Assembly (NCBI GenBank): GCA_020025775.1
Contig: JAHHRN010000001.1
Span: 354,039-418,038 of the forward strand
Length of the DNA stretch: 64,000 nt
Source of the DNA: Acutalibacter sp.
GTDB lineage: Bacteria; Bacillota; Clostridia; Oscillospirales; Acutalibacteraceae
Direction of reading: 5' to 3'
How positions within the stretch are numbered: the stretch's first letter is position 1; each line of letters begins with the position of its first letter. The position numbers and the translations under genes were made by a program. The notes under the pieces were generated by a model, which did no database searches, had not been told where the DNA came from, and saw only the letters and a list, made by a program, of their open reading frames with translations. Below, piece by piece: positions 1 through 8,463 of this stretch.

Positions 1-1
1 G

Positions 2-625
2 CCGAGACTGCCCAAAAACGAAGAACTGATTGCGGAAATCGGTGCAGGTATTAAAAAGGAGGTCTCGGTGAGCTGTGCGGTGCAAAAGGCGGTTTGCTCC
101 GTCTGTGGTAAGGATGAAAGACAGGAGCCTTGCCAGCATCGCCGCGGCAGAATCTACGGCGACACCCTTTGCCATTTCAGCTTAGAAGAGCCGACCGATG
201 CCTATGAGTGGTCCTTTGTTGCCGTGCCTGCACAGAAAAATGCGGGTGTGACCAAGAGCTTTTCTCTCGAAAAGGTTTTGGAAAAGGCGGTGAAAACCGA
301 AAAGGCCGAGGGAATTTATCTCACCAAGGCCGAAGCCGGTAAACTGCAAAAGGAATTTGCGGCGTTAAAGGCAAAAGCGGCGGACGGAGAGCGTTATTTG
401 GCGGTATTGCGCGAAACGTTTCTGAAAGAAAGTGCTAAGGCGTTCCCGACGTTTTCCGAGGAAATGCGTCAGGCGATTTGCCGTGACCTTTCCACCGAAG
501 AGCTGCAAACCGCCTGCGAGGCATTTAAAGAAGCCCGCAAAACGGCGCAAATCCCCGTACCGCTTTTGGCGGCAAGAAAAAACACAGGTGAAAAAGCCGT
601 GCAGAATACGGCATTCAAATTTTAA
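2..625 (+). CDS. Phage head-module protein, 5' end outside the window
   Basis: The reading frame is open from base 2, so this is the C-terminal part of a longer gene cut by the window edge; a GTG at 68 is the first internal start candidate but the frame before it (LPKNEELIAEIGAGIKKEVS) looks coding. A Cys-rich patch (SCAVQKAVCSVCGKD, then CQH) is followed by a DPTDAYEWSFVAVPAQ-like block (here EPTDAYEWSFVAVPAQ), which I associate with proteins placed just before the capsid gene in Clostridia prophages, often prohead-protease or scaffold related. The C-terminal half is Lys/Ala/Glu-rich and probably helical, as scaffolds are. It lies 20 bp before the capsid gene. The exact role is inferred from position. 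Confidence 0.6.
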   Translation, partial: PRLPKNEELIAEIGAGIKKEVSVSCAVQKAVCSVCGKDERQEPCQHRRGRIYGDTLCHFSLEEPTDAYEWSFVAVPAQKNAGVTKSFSLEKVLEKAVKTEKAEGIYLTKAEAGKLQKEFAALKAKAADGERYLAVLRETFLKESAKAFPTFSEEMRQAICRDLSTEELQTACEAFKEARKTAQIPVPLLAARKNTGEKAVQNTAFKF

Positions 626-645
626 AAGAGAAAGGAAATGTTATT

Positions 646-1647
646 ATGGCACAATTTGAAACTTTAAAACTCGACAAGGGTCTTTATACTTCTGCAAAGG
701 GCTTTACCGCAGAACTGGAAAATGTGGACCCGTCCGAAAACTATAAGGGCACCGCCTTAGAGGGCCTCGATGCGTTTGAAAGACAGTTAAAGCGCTTTGA
801 CATTAAAATTCACGGTGCCGGCAGCGACAGCATCGAGAAATTCTTTAAAACCAGCGACAGCGCCGCGCTTTTCCCCGAATATGTGGCACGTGCCGTGCGC
901 AAGGGCTTGGAGGAAGCGGACGTCTTGAAGGACCTTATCGCCACCAAGACCAATATCAACGGCATGGATTACCGCACCATCGCTTCCGTGCCGACCGATG
1001 CGGAAAAGGAACTCAAAATCACTGCCGAGGGTGCGGCAATTCCCGAAACTGCCGTTCATACACAGGAAAATCTTGTGAAGCTTAAAAAGCGCGGCAGAAT
1101 GCTCGTAGCCTCCTATGAAGCCCTCCGCTTCCAGAGACTCGACCTTTTCACCGTCACCTTGAAGCAGATTGGCGCGTACATCGCCAGAACCCAGCTCAAG
1201 GATGCTGTGGAGGTTCTCGAAAAGGGCGACGGCAACAGCAATCCCGCACCTGTGGTCAGCCTCAATTCTAAGCCCCTCGACTATGCGGCTTTGGTCGATT
1301 TCTGGAACGGTTTCGACCCTTATGCACTCAATACCATGATCGCCGCACCCGACAGAGCGGCGGCAATTCTCAAAATGCCCGAAATGCGCGACGCGGCGGC
1401 AGGTCTTACCTTCCACGGCACCGGCAAGGCAGTGACACCCTTCGGTGCAAAGCTCTTAAAGAGCGCGGCTGTACCGACCGGCAAGCTCATCGGTCTTGAT
1501 AAGACCTGCGCCCTCGAAATGGTAACTGCCGGCGGCATTTTGACCGAATACGATAAGCTCATCGACAAACAGCTCGAGCGTGCGGCGATCACCCAGATTT
1601 CCGGCTTCTCCAAAATCTACACAGACGCGGCTAAGGTGCTCGCTTAA
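646..1647 (+). CDS. Phage major capsid protein, HK97-like
   Basis: A 333-residue protein that probably builds the phage head shell. The ATG has an AAAGGA Shine-Dalgarno. An N-terminal region that may act as delta/scaffold (residues 1-95) precedes a conserved core: a run of small residues and DYRTIASVPTD, then AEGAAIPETAVHTQENLVKL, typical of the E-loop/spine-helix part of HK97-fold capsids of Clostridia phages, and a C-terminal domain with GLTFHGTGKAVTPFGAKLL. The length fits the family. It sits in a head-gene order (protease/scaffold-like, capsid, connectors). The name rests on sequence style and position. Confidence 0.75.
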   Translation: MAQFETLKLDKGLYTSAKGFTAELENVDPSENYKGTALEGLDAFERQLKRFDIKIHGAGSDSIEKFFKTSDSAALFPEYVARAVRKGLEEADVLKDLIATKTNINGMDYRTIASVPTDAEKELKITAEGAAIPETAVHTQENLVKLKKRGRMLVASYEALRFQRLDLFTVTLKQIGAYIARTQLKDAVEVLEKGDGNSNPAPVVSLNSKPLDYAALVDFWNGFDPYALNTMIAAPDRAAAILKMPEMRDAAAGLTFHGTGKAVTPFGAKLLKSAAVPTGKLIGLDKTCALEMVTAGGILTEYDKLIDKQLERAAITQISGFSKIYTDAAKVLA

Positions 1648-1664
1648 CGCCGGGAGGTGGAGAG

Positions 1665-2027
1665 ATGCTGGATACCATTCAGATAGCCGGGATTCTTATG
1701 CGGTTCGGCGGCCTCTCCAAGGAAGAGCTTGCCGATGCCATGCCCGTGGTCGCGGTTTGTGCCGCCCAGTGCTTTAAAAGACTGAAAGACCCCAAATTTG
1801 CGAGCGAGCCTGCTGTCTTAGAGGCGGCGGCAGCGATTGCCAATTATCGCCTTTTACTGCGTTCCCCGAAGCTGCGCGAGGGCGAAACTGCATTTCGTGC
1901 CGGAGAGGTCAGTGTGCACAGCAGTCCGCAGGTGCTTTTGGAAGCGGCTGTGTGTCTGCGGGATGACTGTCTGCTTGCCGCCGCACCGTATTTAAAAGAC
2001 GATGATTTCGTCTTTGCGCAGGTGTAG
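1665..2027 (+). CDS. Small phage protein, probable head-tail connector
   Basis: A 120-residue protein with a strong GGGAGGTGG ribosome binding site, directly after the capsid gene. It looks all-helical and Ala/Leu-rich, with no membrane segment or enzyme motif. Position and size fit gp6-like DNA-packaging/connector proteins that complete the head of siphophages. I do not recognise a specific family. The next gene follows 2 bp downstream, so it is translated as part of the same operon. Confidence 0.5.
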   Translation: MLDTIQIAGILMRFGGLSKEELADAMPVVAVCAAQCFKRLKDPKFASEPAVLEAAAAIANYRLLLRSPKLREGETAFRAGEVSVHSSPQVLLEAAVCLRDDCLLAAAPYLKDDDFVFAQV

Positions 2028-2029
2028 CC

Positions 2030-2329
2030 ATGGAGTTTAACAGCAGTTATGCGCGCAGTGTGTATCTCGAGGACGGGGCTTGGAAGTCTCCGCTTTTTAA
2101 AGCGTATTTACAGCCGACCAAGCGCCTTCCGGAAGAAGATGTTACGCTTCTCGGCAGAATCGTGCGCGAACCCTATCTTTACATAGGGCCTGCCGCGCAT
2201 GATCTTAGTAGACTTTCGAAAGAAGCTCGCCTTGTGGACAGCGAACACAGTCGCTATCGCATTTTGCACGCGCAGAAAATTTATAAAGGGGATAAGGTCT
2301 TTTACATTCGGGCCATTTTAGAAAAATAA
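2030..2329 (+). CDS. Small phage protein, possible head-tail joining protein
   Basis: A 99-residue protein that starts 2 bp after the previous stop, using the AGGTG at the end of that gene. It looks beta-rich, and the C-terminal half (residues 60-99) ends in a strand pattern, HAQKIYKGDKVFYIRAILEK, resembling the small beta-barrel head-closure/adaptor proteins found second after the capsid in siphophage head modules. No catalytic residues are visible. The assignment is from order and size. Confidence 0.45.
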   Translation: MEFNSSYARSVYLEDGAWKSPLFKAYLQPTKRLPEEDVTLLGRIVREPYLYIGPAAHDLSRLSKEARLVDSEHSRYRILHAQKIYKGDKVFYIRAILEK

Positions 2330-2347
2330 CGGAAAGGAAGAGGAACT

Positions 2348-2779
2348 ATGCTTGTAGCCAGTGGCTATTTAGATAAGCTGGTGCAGGATTTCACAAGCGA
2401 CCCGAGCTTTTCGGATTTGGATTTTAAAATCGCTTATGAAAACAGCATTTGCACAACGCCGGTGTCGAAACCGATTGTGGCATTCACAACCGATAAAACA
2501 ACTATCGGCGAACAGCTGACACGCTATAATCCCGACGGCTCTCAGATTATTTCGAAGGGTCGAATTGTGGATACAGTGGTGAAAGTGGCAATTTTTGTGC
2601 CGTATGAAAGCGGCGCGGTCAAATCGTTTCAGGTCTTTGACCGGGTGTTTACCAAGTTGCTCTATGAGTCGGCGTTGAATATCACCGGCGCCCATTGCTA
2701 TGACAGCAACTATAACAAAAAGTGCGGCGCCTTGGAGCTGAACGCGGATTTCACCATTCACACAAGAGAAGAAAAGTAA
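2348..2779 (+). CDS. Phage-cluster protein of unknown function, last gene of the head module
   Basis: A 143-residue protein with a good GGAAAGGAAGAGG ribosome binding site. It looks mixed alpha/beta and soluble. In siphophages this place is held by tail-completion or tail-terminator proteins, and its size fits, but I cannot confirm homology. It is the last gene of the operon: a strong terminator follows within 5 bp, and no major tail, tape-measure, lysis or integrase gene follows. That makes this either a remnant or a capsid-only module. Confidence 0.5.
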   Translation: MLVASGYLDKLVQDFTSDPSFSDLDFKIAYENSICTTPVSKPIVAFTTDKTTIGEQLTRYNPDGSQIISKGRIVDTVVKVAIFVPYESGAVKSFQVFDRVFTKLLYESALNITGAHCYDSNYNKKCGALELNADFTIHTREEK

Positions 2780-2783
2780 AAAA

Positions 2784-2815
2784 AGGCTGTGCCCGGAAAG
2801 GGTACAGCCTTTTTG
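2784..2815 (+). terminator. Rho-independent terminator ending the phage head module
   Basis: An inverted repeat AGGCTGT-CCC / GGG-ACAGCCT with a GGAAA loop is followed by TTTTT. It begins 4 bp after the last phage stop codon and closes the cluster. Confidence 0.85.
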
Positions 2816-3303
2816 CATTAGAAAAGCAGAAAGAAATCGAAAAGAAAATTTCCGGCTTTTAGTGGCAGAAAAGCTCTTAGCTTTGTTTACAAAAATTTCT
2901 TTAAATTATGGGAATATTTGACAATGGCAAATTGCACAAGAAAAAAATTCATATCTTAACTAAGACGCTTTCCAAAGCGTATATTTTGTAAAGAAACGAA
3001 AACAAATAGTAGTGTCCAAAAGTTTTGATAAAGTTTATAAACAATGTTCAAAACTTTCTAAGTTTCTTATTTTTCGTGATTTTTGGGCTACTTATTAACA
3101 CTTTGAACAGAGTTTTGAACATTTTTGAACATTAAAAAGCTATACTCTCTGTATATTTACAGTTTGTTCAAATTTGGTTAAAATCCCATATTGACAAAAA
3201 ACGCCGTTTTTTGTTGCACAAAATTCCCGGAAATTTTTGTATAGTATTCTTAAAAATGCCGATACTAAAGCTTGAAACAAACAGAAAGAAAAGGAGCGTT
3301 TTT
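2816..3303. other. AT-rich intergenic region with palindrome and repeated GTTCAAA words
   Basis: About 490 bp with no convincing gene. It holds a 16-bp palindrome, ACGCTTT-CC-AAAGCGT, at 2965-2980. The heptamer GTTCAAA or its complement TTTGAAC occurs five times: 3046-3052, 3102-3108, 3114-3120, 3124-3130 and near 3166-3172. The spacing suggests binding sites for a repressor or a recombination/attachment region at the phage boundary. I see no integrase nearby and no target-site duplication that could be paired inside the window. Confidence 0.5.
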
Positions 3304-3573
3304 ATGGTGAAAGGCATCAATCGACAGGTTCTCGAAATTCGGGAAACCGGCTCTAAATATTTTGAACGCGCTTTTTTCTTTGTGAATCCCGATTATGCAA
3401 AAACCGACGAGAAAAAACTGCGCGCGGCGGCTGAATCCGCCCTTTGTTCTGCCGACCGTGTGCCGAAAACTGGGAAGCGAAAGGCAAAGGGTAAGCAGAT
3501 TTGCCTTTTAACGCTTTCCTTTTTAGGGGCGGCAGGCGGTGGTGCACTTCTAACGGCACTCTTTCTGCATTAA
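3304..3573 (+). CDS. Small single-pass membrane protein, conserved in Clostridia
   Basis: An 89-residue protein. The start is the ATG at 3304, preceded by AAAAGGAGCG at 3291-3300; a longer frame beginning with TTG at 3211 lacks a ribosome binding site. The N-terminal half (MVKGINRQVLEIRET) matches a small conserved protein type of Ruminococcaceae in my memory. It is followed by a Lys/Arg-rich linker and one C-terminal hydrophobic helix (about residues 67-88), which suggests a tail-anchored membrane protein with its N-terminus in the cytoplasm. No function is known to me. Confidence 0.7.
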   Translation: MVKGINRQVLEIRETGSKYFERAFFFVNPDYAKTDEKKLRAAAESALCSADRVPKTGKRKAKGKQICLLTLSFLGAAGGGALLTALFLH

Positions 3574-3690
3574 AGCCTTTTAATACTAAAGAAAAGACTT
3601 TTAAAGCACTTTAATGAGCTACCGAAGGTATTCTCCTAAAATATGCAAACCCGGTATCCAGCTTTTAAACAGACAATAAAATAGCATAGA

Positions 3691-3736
3691 AAAAGACTAC
3701 CCCGCCTCCTGTAAGCACACAGGAAGCGGGGCAGTC
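3691..3736 (-). terminator. Terminator of the P-type ATPase gene
   Basis: Read on the minus strand, a long stem GACT-CCCCGC-CCTGT pairs with ACAGG-GCGGGG-AGTC and is followed by TTTTT. It lies 45 bp after the stop codon of the ATPase gene. Confidence 0.85.
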
Positions 3737-3780
3737 TAATATGGGAAAACGCCAACTAATGTCGCATTTGATAAGGTCAA

Positions 3781-6450
3781 TTATTTCGCATTGGCTTTGT
3801 GCTTCGTCACAGCTCTTTGAATCAGCTTAACAATTTCAACTAAGGGAACAATCGCGAAGGCGAGTGCCATAGCTGTAATATATTCTACAAAGCTGATGTG
3901 TGTGAAGCCGAAGGCGTCGGAAAGGCCAGGGCAATAGATAACGAAGGTCGTGGTGATAAAGGACATGAGCGTGGAGAGCGCCAAGAACTTGTTGTGGCTG
4001 CCCTGCATCGCCATCTTAATTACGGAGCCTTTTTGCGAACGCATGTTGAGCGAGTGGAAGATTTCGCACATGGACATGGTTAAGAATGCCATGGTCATGC
4101 CGTCGGGGCTGTTTACAATTTCCCATCTGCCGGCTTCGATGAAATGACCGATGAAGTAAGCGGCAAGGGTTAAAATGGTAACGAATAAGCCCTGGTAAGC
4201 GACGTCGAAGCCGACACCGCCGGCGAAAATACCGTCTGTTGCTTTACGGGGCGGACGCTGCATGAGGTCTTTTTCACCCTTTTCCATGCTGAGCGCGAGT
4301 GCCGGGAAGCAGTCGGTTACAAGGTTAATCCAAAGTAAGTGTACGGGCTGTAAAATGGTGAAGCCTAAGAGGTTTGCGGCGAAAATCGAAAGTACCTCAC
4401 TGAGGTTGGATGCCAAAAGGAACTGGATAGATTTACGAATGTTGTCGTAAATACGTCTGCCTTCCTTAACAGCGGAAACGATGGTTGCGAAGTTATCATC
4501 CGCAAGAACCATGTCGGCAACGTTCTTGGTAACGTCTGTACCGGTAATACCCATGCCGACGCCGATGTCTGCACTCTTAATGGAGGGTGCATCGTTTACG
4601 CCGTCACCGGTCATCGCGGTAACTAAGCCCTGTTTCTTGAGGGCGTTAACAATACGAACCTTGTGCTCCGGCTGAACTCGTCCGTAAACAGAGTAGTGAA
4701 GTACGGTCTTTTCGAAATCTTCATCCGAAATTTCGTCAAGCTCTGCACCGGTAAGAGCTTCGTCTGCGCTCTTTACAATGCCAAGCTCGGTAGCAATGGC
4801 TACTGCGGTGTCCTTATGGTCGCCGGTAATCATAATCGGACGGATGCCTGCTCTGCGGCACTCGTCGATAGCGGCTTTAACTTCGGGACGAACGGGGTCG
4901 ATCATACCGACAAGACCTAAGAAAACAAGGTTGTTTTCAAGGGCTTCGGGGCTTTGGTCTGCGGGCATATCGTCATACGTTTTGAAGCTACAGGCGAGTA
5001 CGCGCAATGCCTTATCGGCAAAGGCTTTGTTGTGGGCGAGGATTTCTGCTCTGTCCTCGGCGGTGATGTCGCGGACTTTGCCGTCCTTTAAAATCTGGGT
5101 GCAATCCTTTAAGACAACATCGGGTGCGCCCTTTGTGAATTGCAGGAAGCCTTCTTCGGTTTTGTGAACGGTGGACATCTTTTTACGCATGGAGTCGAAG
5201 GGTGCTTCGCCTACACGCGGCATGGTTTTTAAGAGGTCATTCTTATTGAAGTTGAGAGAAAGACCATAGTTTACGAGTGCGGCTTCTGTCGGTTCACCGA
5301 CCAAATTGCCGTCATCGTCGATATGCACGTCGGTGCAAAGGGTCATGCCCTGTGCCAAAAGCTCTTCATTATCGCCGTAATGCTCTACAACGGTCATCTT
5401 ATTCTGGGTAAGTGTACCGGTTTTATCGGAGCAGATGACCTGTGCACAGCCGAGGGTTTCAACGGCGGTCAAGCGGCGAACAATCGCATTTTTCTTAGAC
5501 ATATTGGTAACGCCGATAGAAAGCACGACGGTAACAACAGCGACAAGACCTTCGGGAATCGCGGCAACAGCCAGAGAAACCGCAATCATGAAGGAATTCA
5601 AGAGGAAGGAGAAATCGGGCACACCGCCGGTTACATAGCGGCGAATGATGTCGAAAATGAACATAAACACACAAATGCCCAAAACGATGCCGCTGAGGAT
5701 TTTACTGAGCTGTGCAAGCTTTAACTGTAAGGGCGTCTGGGAATCCTTTGCATCGGCAAGTGCGCCTGCAATTTTACCCATTTCGGTGTCCATGCCTGTC
5801 CCGGTAACGACCGCTTTACCGTGGCCGTATACAACGGAGGAGCCCATATACATCATGTTTTTACGGTCACCGAGCGGAACATCCTTCTGGTCACCTAACA
5901 GGAGTGTATCAATTTTCTTTAAAACGGGTACGCTTTCGCCGGTCAGCGCGGCTTCTTCAATCTTGAGGCTGGCGCTTTCCAGGATTCGTGCATCGGCGGG
6001 TACGGCATCGCCGGCTTCTAAGAGAATCACATCGCCGACAACGAGGTCAGAGCTGTGGATTTCCATAACCTTGCCGTCACGCATGACTTTAGAGGTCGCA
6101 GCAGCCATTTCCTGTAAGGCTTCAATGGCTTTTTCGGCTTTGCTTTCTTGATATACGCCGAGCACAGCATTCAAAATAACAACAGCTAAGATGATGATAA
6201 CATCGGTCGGGAATTCGTGCTCCATAGCGGCGGTGATAGCCGAAATGGCTGCCGCAGCGATTAAGATTAAAATCATTGGATCACAAAATTGTTCAAAAAG
6301 ACGGCGCCAGATGCTTTTCTTTTTGCCCTCTTTTAACTTGTTCGGTCCGTTTTCGGCGAGTCTTTTTTCCGCTTCAGCCGCTGTTAGACCGGTTTCTTGG
6401 GTTTGAAGTTCGCTAAAAACTTCGTCTGTTGACTGCAAATATGCTTTCAT
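3781..6450 (-). CDS. PMCA/SERCA-type cation-transporting P-type ATPase (Ca2+/Mn2+ exporter)
   Basis: An 889-residue integral membrane pump exporting a divalent cation at the cost of ATP. All family landmarks are present: an N-terminal cation-ATPase domain (residues 1-75), the TGES motif in EEAALTGESVPV, PEGL in the fourth membrane helix, the phosphorylation motif CSDKTGTLTQNK, MTGDGVNDAPS in the hinge, and WINLVTDCFPALALS in the sixth membrane helix with the acidic and Asn ligands of Ca-type pumps. There are about ten membrane segments. Sequence alone suggests Ca2+, but the leader holds a yybP-ykoY manganese riboswitch, as for Lactococcus YoaB and pneumococcal MgtA, so Mn2+ export is likely. 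AAAGGAGG precedes the ATG. Confidence 0.93.
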   Translation of the reverse strand: MKAYLQSTDEVFSELQTQETGLTAAEAEKRLAENGPNKLKEGKKKSIWRRLFEQFCDPMILILIAAAAISAITAAMEHEFPTDVIIILAVVILNAVLGVYQESKAEKAIEALQEMAAATSKVMRDGKVMEIHSSDLVVGDVILLEAGDAVPADARILESASLKIEEAALTGESVPVLKKIDTLLLGDQKDVPLGDRKNMMYMGSSVVYGHGKAVVTGTGMDTEMGKIAGALADAKDSQTPLQLKLAQLSKILSGIVLGICVFMFIFDIIRRYVTGGVPDFSFLLNSFMIAVSLAVAAIPEGLVAVVTVVLSIGVTNMSKKNAIVRRLTAVETLGCAQVICSDKTGTLTQNKMTVVEHYGDNEELLAQGMTLCTDVHIDDDGNLVGEPTEAALVNYGLSLNFNKNDLLKTMPRVGEAPFDSMRKKMSTVHKTEEGFLQFTKGAPDVVLKDCTQILKDGKVRDITAEDRAEILAHNKAFADKALRVLACSFKTYDDMPADQSPEALENNLVFLGLVGMIDPVRPEVKAAIDECRRAGIRPIMITGDHKDTAVAIATELGIVKSADEALTGAELDEISDEDFEKTVLHYSVYGRVQPEHKVRIVNALKKQGLVTAMTGDGVNDAPSIKSADIGVGMGITGTDVTKNVADMVLADDNFATIVSAVKEGRRIYDNIRKSIQFLLASNLSEVLSIFAANLLGFTILQPVHLLWINLVTDCFPALALSMEKGEKDLMQRPPRKATDGIFAGGVGFDVAYQGLFVTILTLAAYFIGHFIEAGRWEIVNSPDGMTMAFLTMSMCEIFHSLNMRSQKGSVIKMAMQGSHNKFLALSTLMSFITTTFVIYCPGLSDAFGFTHISFVEYITAMALAFAIVPLVEIVKLIQRAVTKHKANAK

Positions 6451-6484
6451 ACTGCGTCCTCCTTTGTAGTTACTTATAAAAAAA

Positions 6485-6640
6485 GACCTTCGACAAAGCT
6501 TGGACTTACTTTGTCGAAGGTCTCGCTACCGAAAATTGAACTGCACCGAAACACTCGACACATTTCCAATCTTAAGTCCCTCAGCCAGCCGCAGTGCGAC
6601 ACGATGTTGACAGAGGGAAAAAAGCTACTCCCCTTCAAGG
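6485..6640 (-). ncRNA. yybP-ykoY manganese riboswitch with overlapping intrinsic terminator
   Basis: On the minus strand the leader contains the two signature blocks of this class: GGGGAGTAGC (6624-6633) and GCGAGACC (6519-6526). Flanking GAAGG and CCTTC form stem P1. The 3' side of P1 is also the 5' arm of a perfect 14-bp terminator stem (GACCTTCGACAAAG, 6485-6522) ending in a T run. P1 and the terminator therefore exclude each other: Mn2+ binding should stabilise the aptamer and let transcription reach the ATPase gene 34 bp downstream. Known family members act this way. Confidence 0.9.
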
Positions 6641-6664
6641 AATAGTATCTACATACTGTAGTAA

Positions 6665-6694
6665 AGAATACCATATTGACCCTAGGATTGTCAA
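6665..6694 (-). promoter_or_regulatory. Sigma-A promoter of the riboswitch-ATPase transcript
   Basis: On the minus strand TTGACA (6689-6694) and TATTCT (6665-6670) are separated by 18 bp, about 30 bp before the aptamer starts. It lies in the 251-bp gap between two minus-strand genes, so the ATPase is transcribed separately from the Rnf-like operon upstream. Confidence 0.65.
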
Positions 6695-6701
6695 GCGAAT
6701 T

Positions 6702-7868
6702 TTAAGAAACCGAAATCGAGTGCGCAAAACCCGCATCTTGTATATTTTGCGTTGTATTTTCGCGGTTGGTTAAAACCACAACGGTCTTATCCTTCGCATC
6801 GGTTTCCAGCTTGGCTTCCACCGCCGCGGCGGCAGGCACAAAGTATTCGGCTTGAGAAAGCTCAGCAAAGCCGGCATTGTTGGCTTTTAAAACAGCTTCC
6901 ACTTCCGCGGTTTTTTGAAAATCTATGGTAATAAAATTGCAGGGCGCGCTGAGCAAGGTACCGTCATACGCCACCGCATTGCCGTAAAGAATATCGGACA
7001 CAGTGAGGGTGACGGAAAACTCTAAATCCCCAAGCGCATCCTTGACCTTTTGCAAAAATTCCTGCAAAGCCGCATTTTTGGAAATCCCCTTGACGTCTGC
7101 ATAGGGGAAAACCGCCGTTTCGGCAAAGCGGCCGACCGGGAACTGCACGCCGTCCAAAAGCACATAATCTGCACCGAACGTTGGGGCTTCTTTGATAAGC
7201 CCTAAAAGATAGTTTACCGCGACATCCGCATAAGGATTCAGCCAGGGTTTACCGTCCTTTTGTGCGCTTTCGTCCAGCCAAAGGCTGACACCGTCTGCCA
7301 AGGTGATAGCCGCACCCGGAAGAGAGGATGCCGCCAGAGTATCCTCAAAGCAGGCGTATTTCGCAATGATTTTATAGCCTTTCGCCTTTAAGGTTTCAAT
7401 GCTGTCCATAAAGGTCGGGTAGGCACGGGTGGAAGCACCGATGTCTGCCGCCGTGGAATCCATGGAAGTATAGCTCAAAAAGCCCGAAGGTGCTTTGTAT
7501 TCAATCATTACGGCATTGGCATTTTCATTTTGTAAATCTTCCAAAAACAGCTCTAAGGCGATGCCGCCGTTTAAGGCTTCCTTGGGCATCTCCAAAGCCA
7601 CTAAATGCTCTGTCGACGGAAGCGGTGTGTGATTTTCTTCGCGAATGGGACGGTTGGAAAGAAATACCGCGAGATACACGAGGAAAAAGGTGAGCAGAAA
7701 GAGGAAGACCAGCGCCAACGCATAAAAGACATTGGAACGCTGTTCGCGTTTTCTTCGTTCGCGGGTTTCACCGATGGCGTAGGTGCTGTGGGAACGCCCG
7801 GGATATTCTTTAGAAAACGGATAATAGCTTTTTCTGTGATGCTTTAAACGTTTGGAATCTTTCAACAT
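6702..7868 (-). CDS. Membrane-anchored glycoside-hydrolase-like protein (DUF4015 type)
   Basis: A 388-residue protein with a basic N-terminus (1-45), one membrane helix (about 48-70) and a large extracytoplasmic domain. The domain carries KPWLNPYADVAVNYLL and, after it, GADYVLLDGVQFPVG. These resemble the W-NPY and QFDYVRFP signatures of DUF4015, a TIM-barrel family related to glycoside hydrolases. In the second motif the usual D-Y-V-R-F-P is here D-G-V-Q-F-P, so activity is uncertain. It is the last gene of the rnfD-rnfE-rnfA-like operon, starting next to the rnfA stop. A cell-wall or polysaccharide target is inferred. Confidence 0.65.
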   Translation of the reverse strand: MLKDSKRLKHHRKSYYPFSKEYPGRSHSTYAIGETRERRKREQRSNVFYALALVFLFLLTFFLVYLAVFLSNRPIREENHTPLPSTEHLVALEMPKEALNGGIALELFLEDLQNENANAVMIEYKAPSGFLSYTSMDSTAADIGASTRAYPTFMDSIETLKAKGYKIIAKYACFEDTLAASSLPGAAITLADGVSLWLDESAQKDGKPWLNPYADVAVNYLLGLIKEAPTFGADYVLLDGVQFPVGRFAETAVFPYADVKGISKNAALQEFLQKVKDALGDLEFSVTLTVSDILYGNAVAYDGTLLSAPCNFITIDFQKTAEVEAVLKANNAGFAELSQAEYFVPAAAAVEAKLETDAKDKTVVVLTNRENTTQNIQDAGFAHSISVS

Positions 7869-7869
7869 A

Positions 7870-8463
7870 TTATAAGCTCAGACTCCTTCCGGTAAATCCG
7901 GTAAAGGCGAGCGACAAAAGCGCCGCATAGAGAAAAATAGCGGGTGTGCCCTTGAATGCCGCCGGGATAGCTTCGTTTTTGTCTAAGGCGCGAAGGCCTA
8001 AGTTTAAAAGCAAAACCGCAAGCACAAAGGCAAGACCGGCACCGATGCCGACACCGAGTGCTTCGAAAATACCGAAAGCGGCACGCTGATTGATGAAAGG
8101 AATTGCCAAAACCAAGGTGTTAAAGGCAGCAATACCAACGCGACGCACGGTGCGCTTTTTCGCTTTGAATACATAGAGCACAAGCACGGTAGTGATGAGA
8201 TAAAACACAATCAGCACGCTGACAAAAAGAGCGGCGTGACCGTAAACGCTAAGCGCTCGAACGAACGGGATTCTTTCCAGAAGGACACAGGTGAGAGAAA
8301 CAAAAGTGGAAAAATAAATAATGAAAAGGCTTAGCGGGAAGAGCTGACGGGGCTTTGCCGACATACGCAGGGCCTCATCTGCACCGTAGCCGCCCGTGAA
8401 AATCAGATTTTGCAAAAGGCAGGCTAAAAAGGCCGTGGAAAATAAACTGCTGATTACGGTCAT
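7870..8463 (-). CDS. rnfA: RnfA-like membrane subunit of an ion-translocating redox complex
   Basis: A 197-residue protein with six predicted membrane helices and the length typical of RnfA/NqrE. The first helix would hold half of the family's central iron-sulfur or ion site, but the segment here reads CLLQNLIFTGGYGADEAL and a later block NTLVLAIPFINQRAAFG keeps the NT-L pattern. It is divergent from canonical RnfA. Its ATG overlaps the stop of the rnfE-like gene (ATGA), indicating coupled translation; GAGAAAGGCGGCG is the ribosome binding site. It should pair with RnfE and RnfD in the membrane. Confidence 0.75.
   Translation of the reverse strand: MTVISSLFSTAFLACLLQNLIFTGGYGADEALRMSAKPRQLFPLSLFIIYFSTFVSLTCVLLERIPFVRALSVYGHAALFVSVLIVFYLITTVLVLYVFKAKKRTVRRVGIAAFNTLVLAIPFINQRAAFGIFEALGVGIGAGLAFVLAVLLLNLGLRALDKNEAIPAAFKGTPAIFLYAALLSLAFTGFTGRSLSL

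Noticed and set aside
6474..6674. 66-codon open frame on the minus strand before the P-type ATPase gene
   Set aside because: It lies inside the riboswitch aptamer and terminator, has no ribosome binding site, and the conserved RNA motifs explain the sequence.
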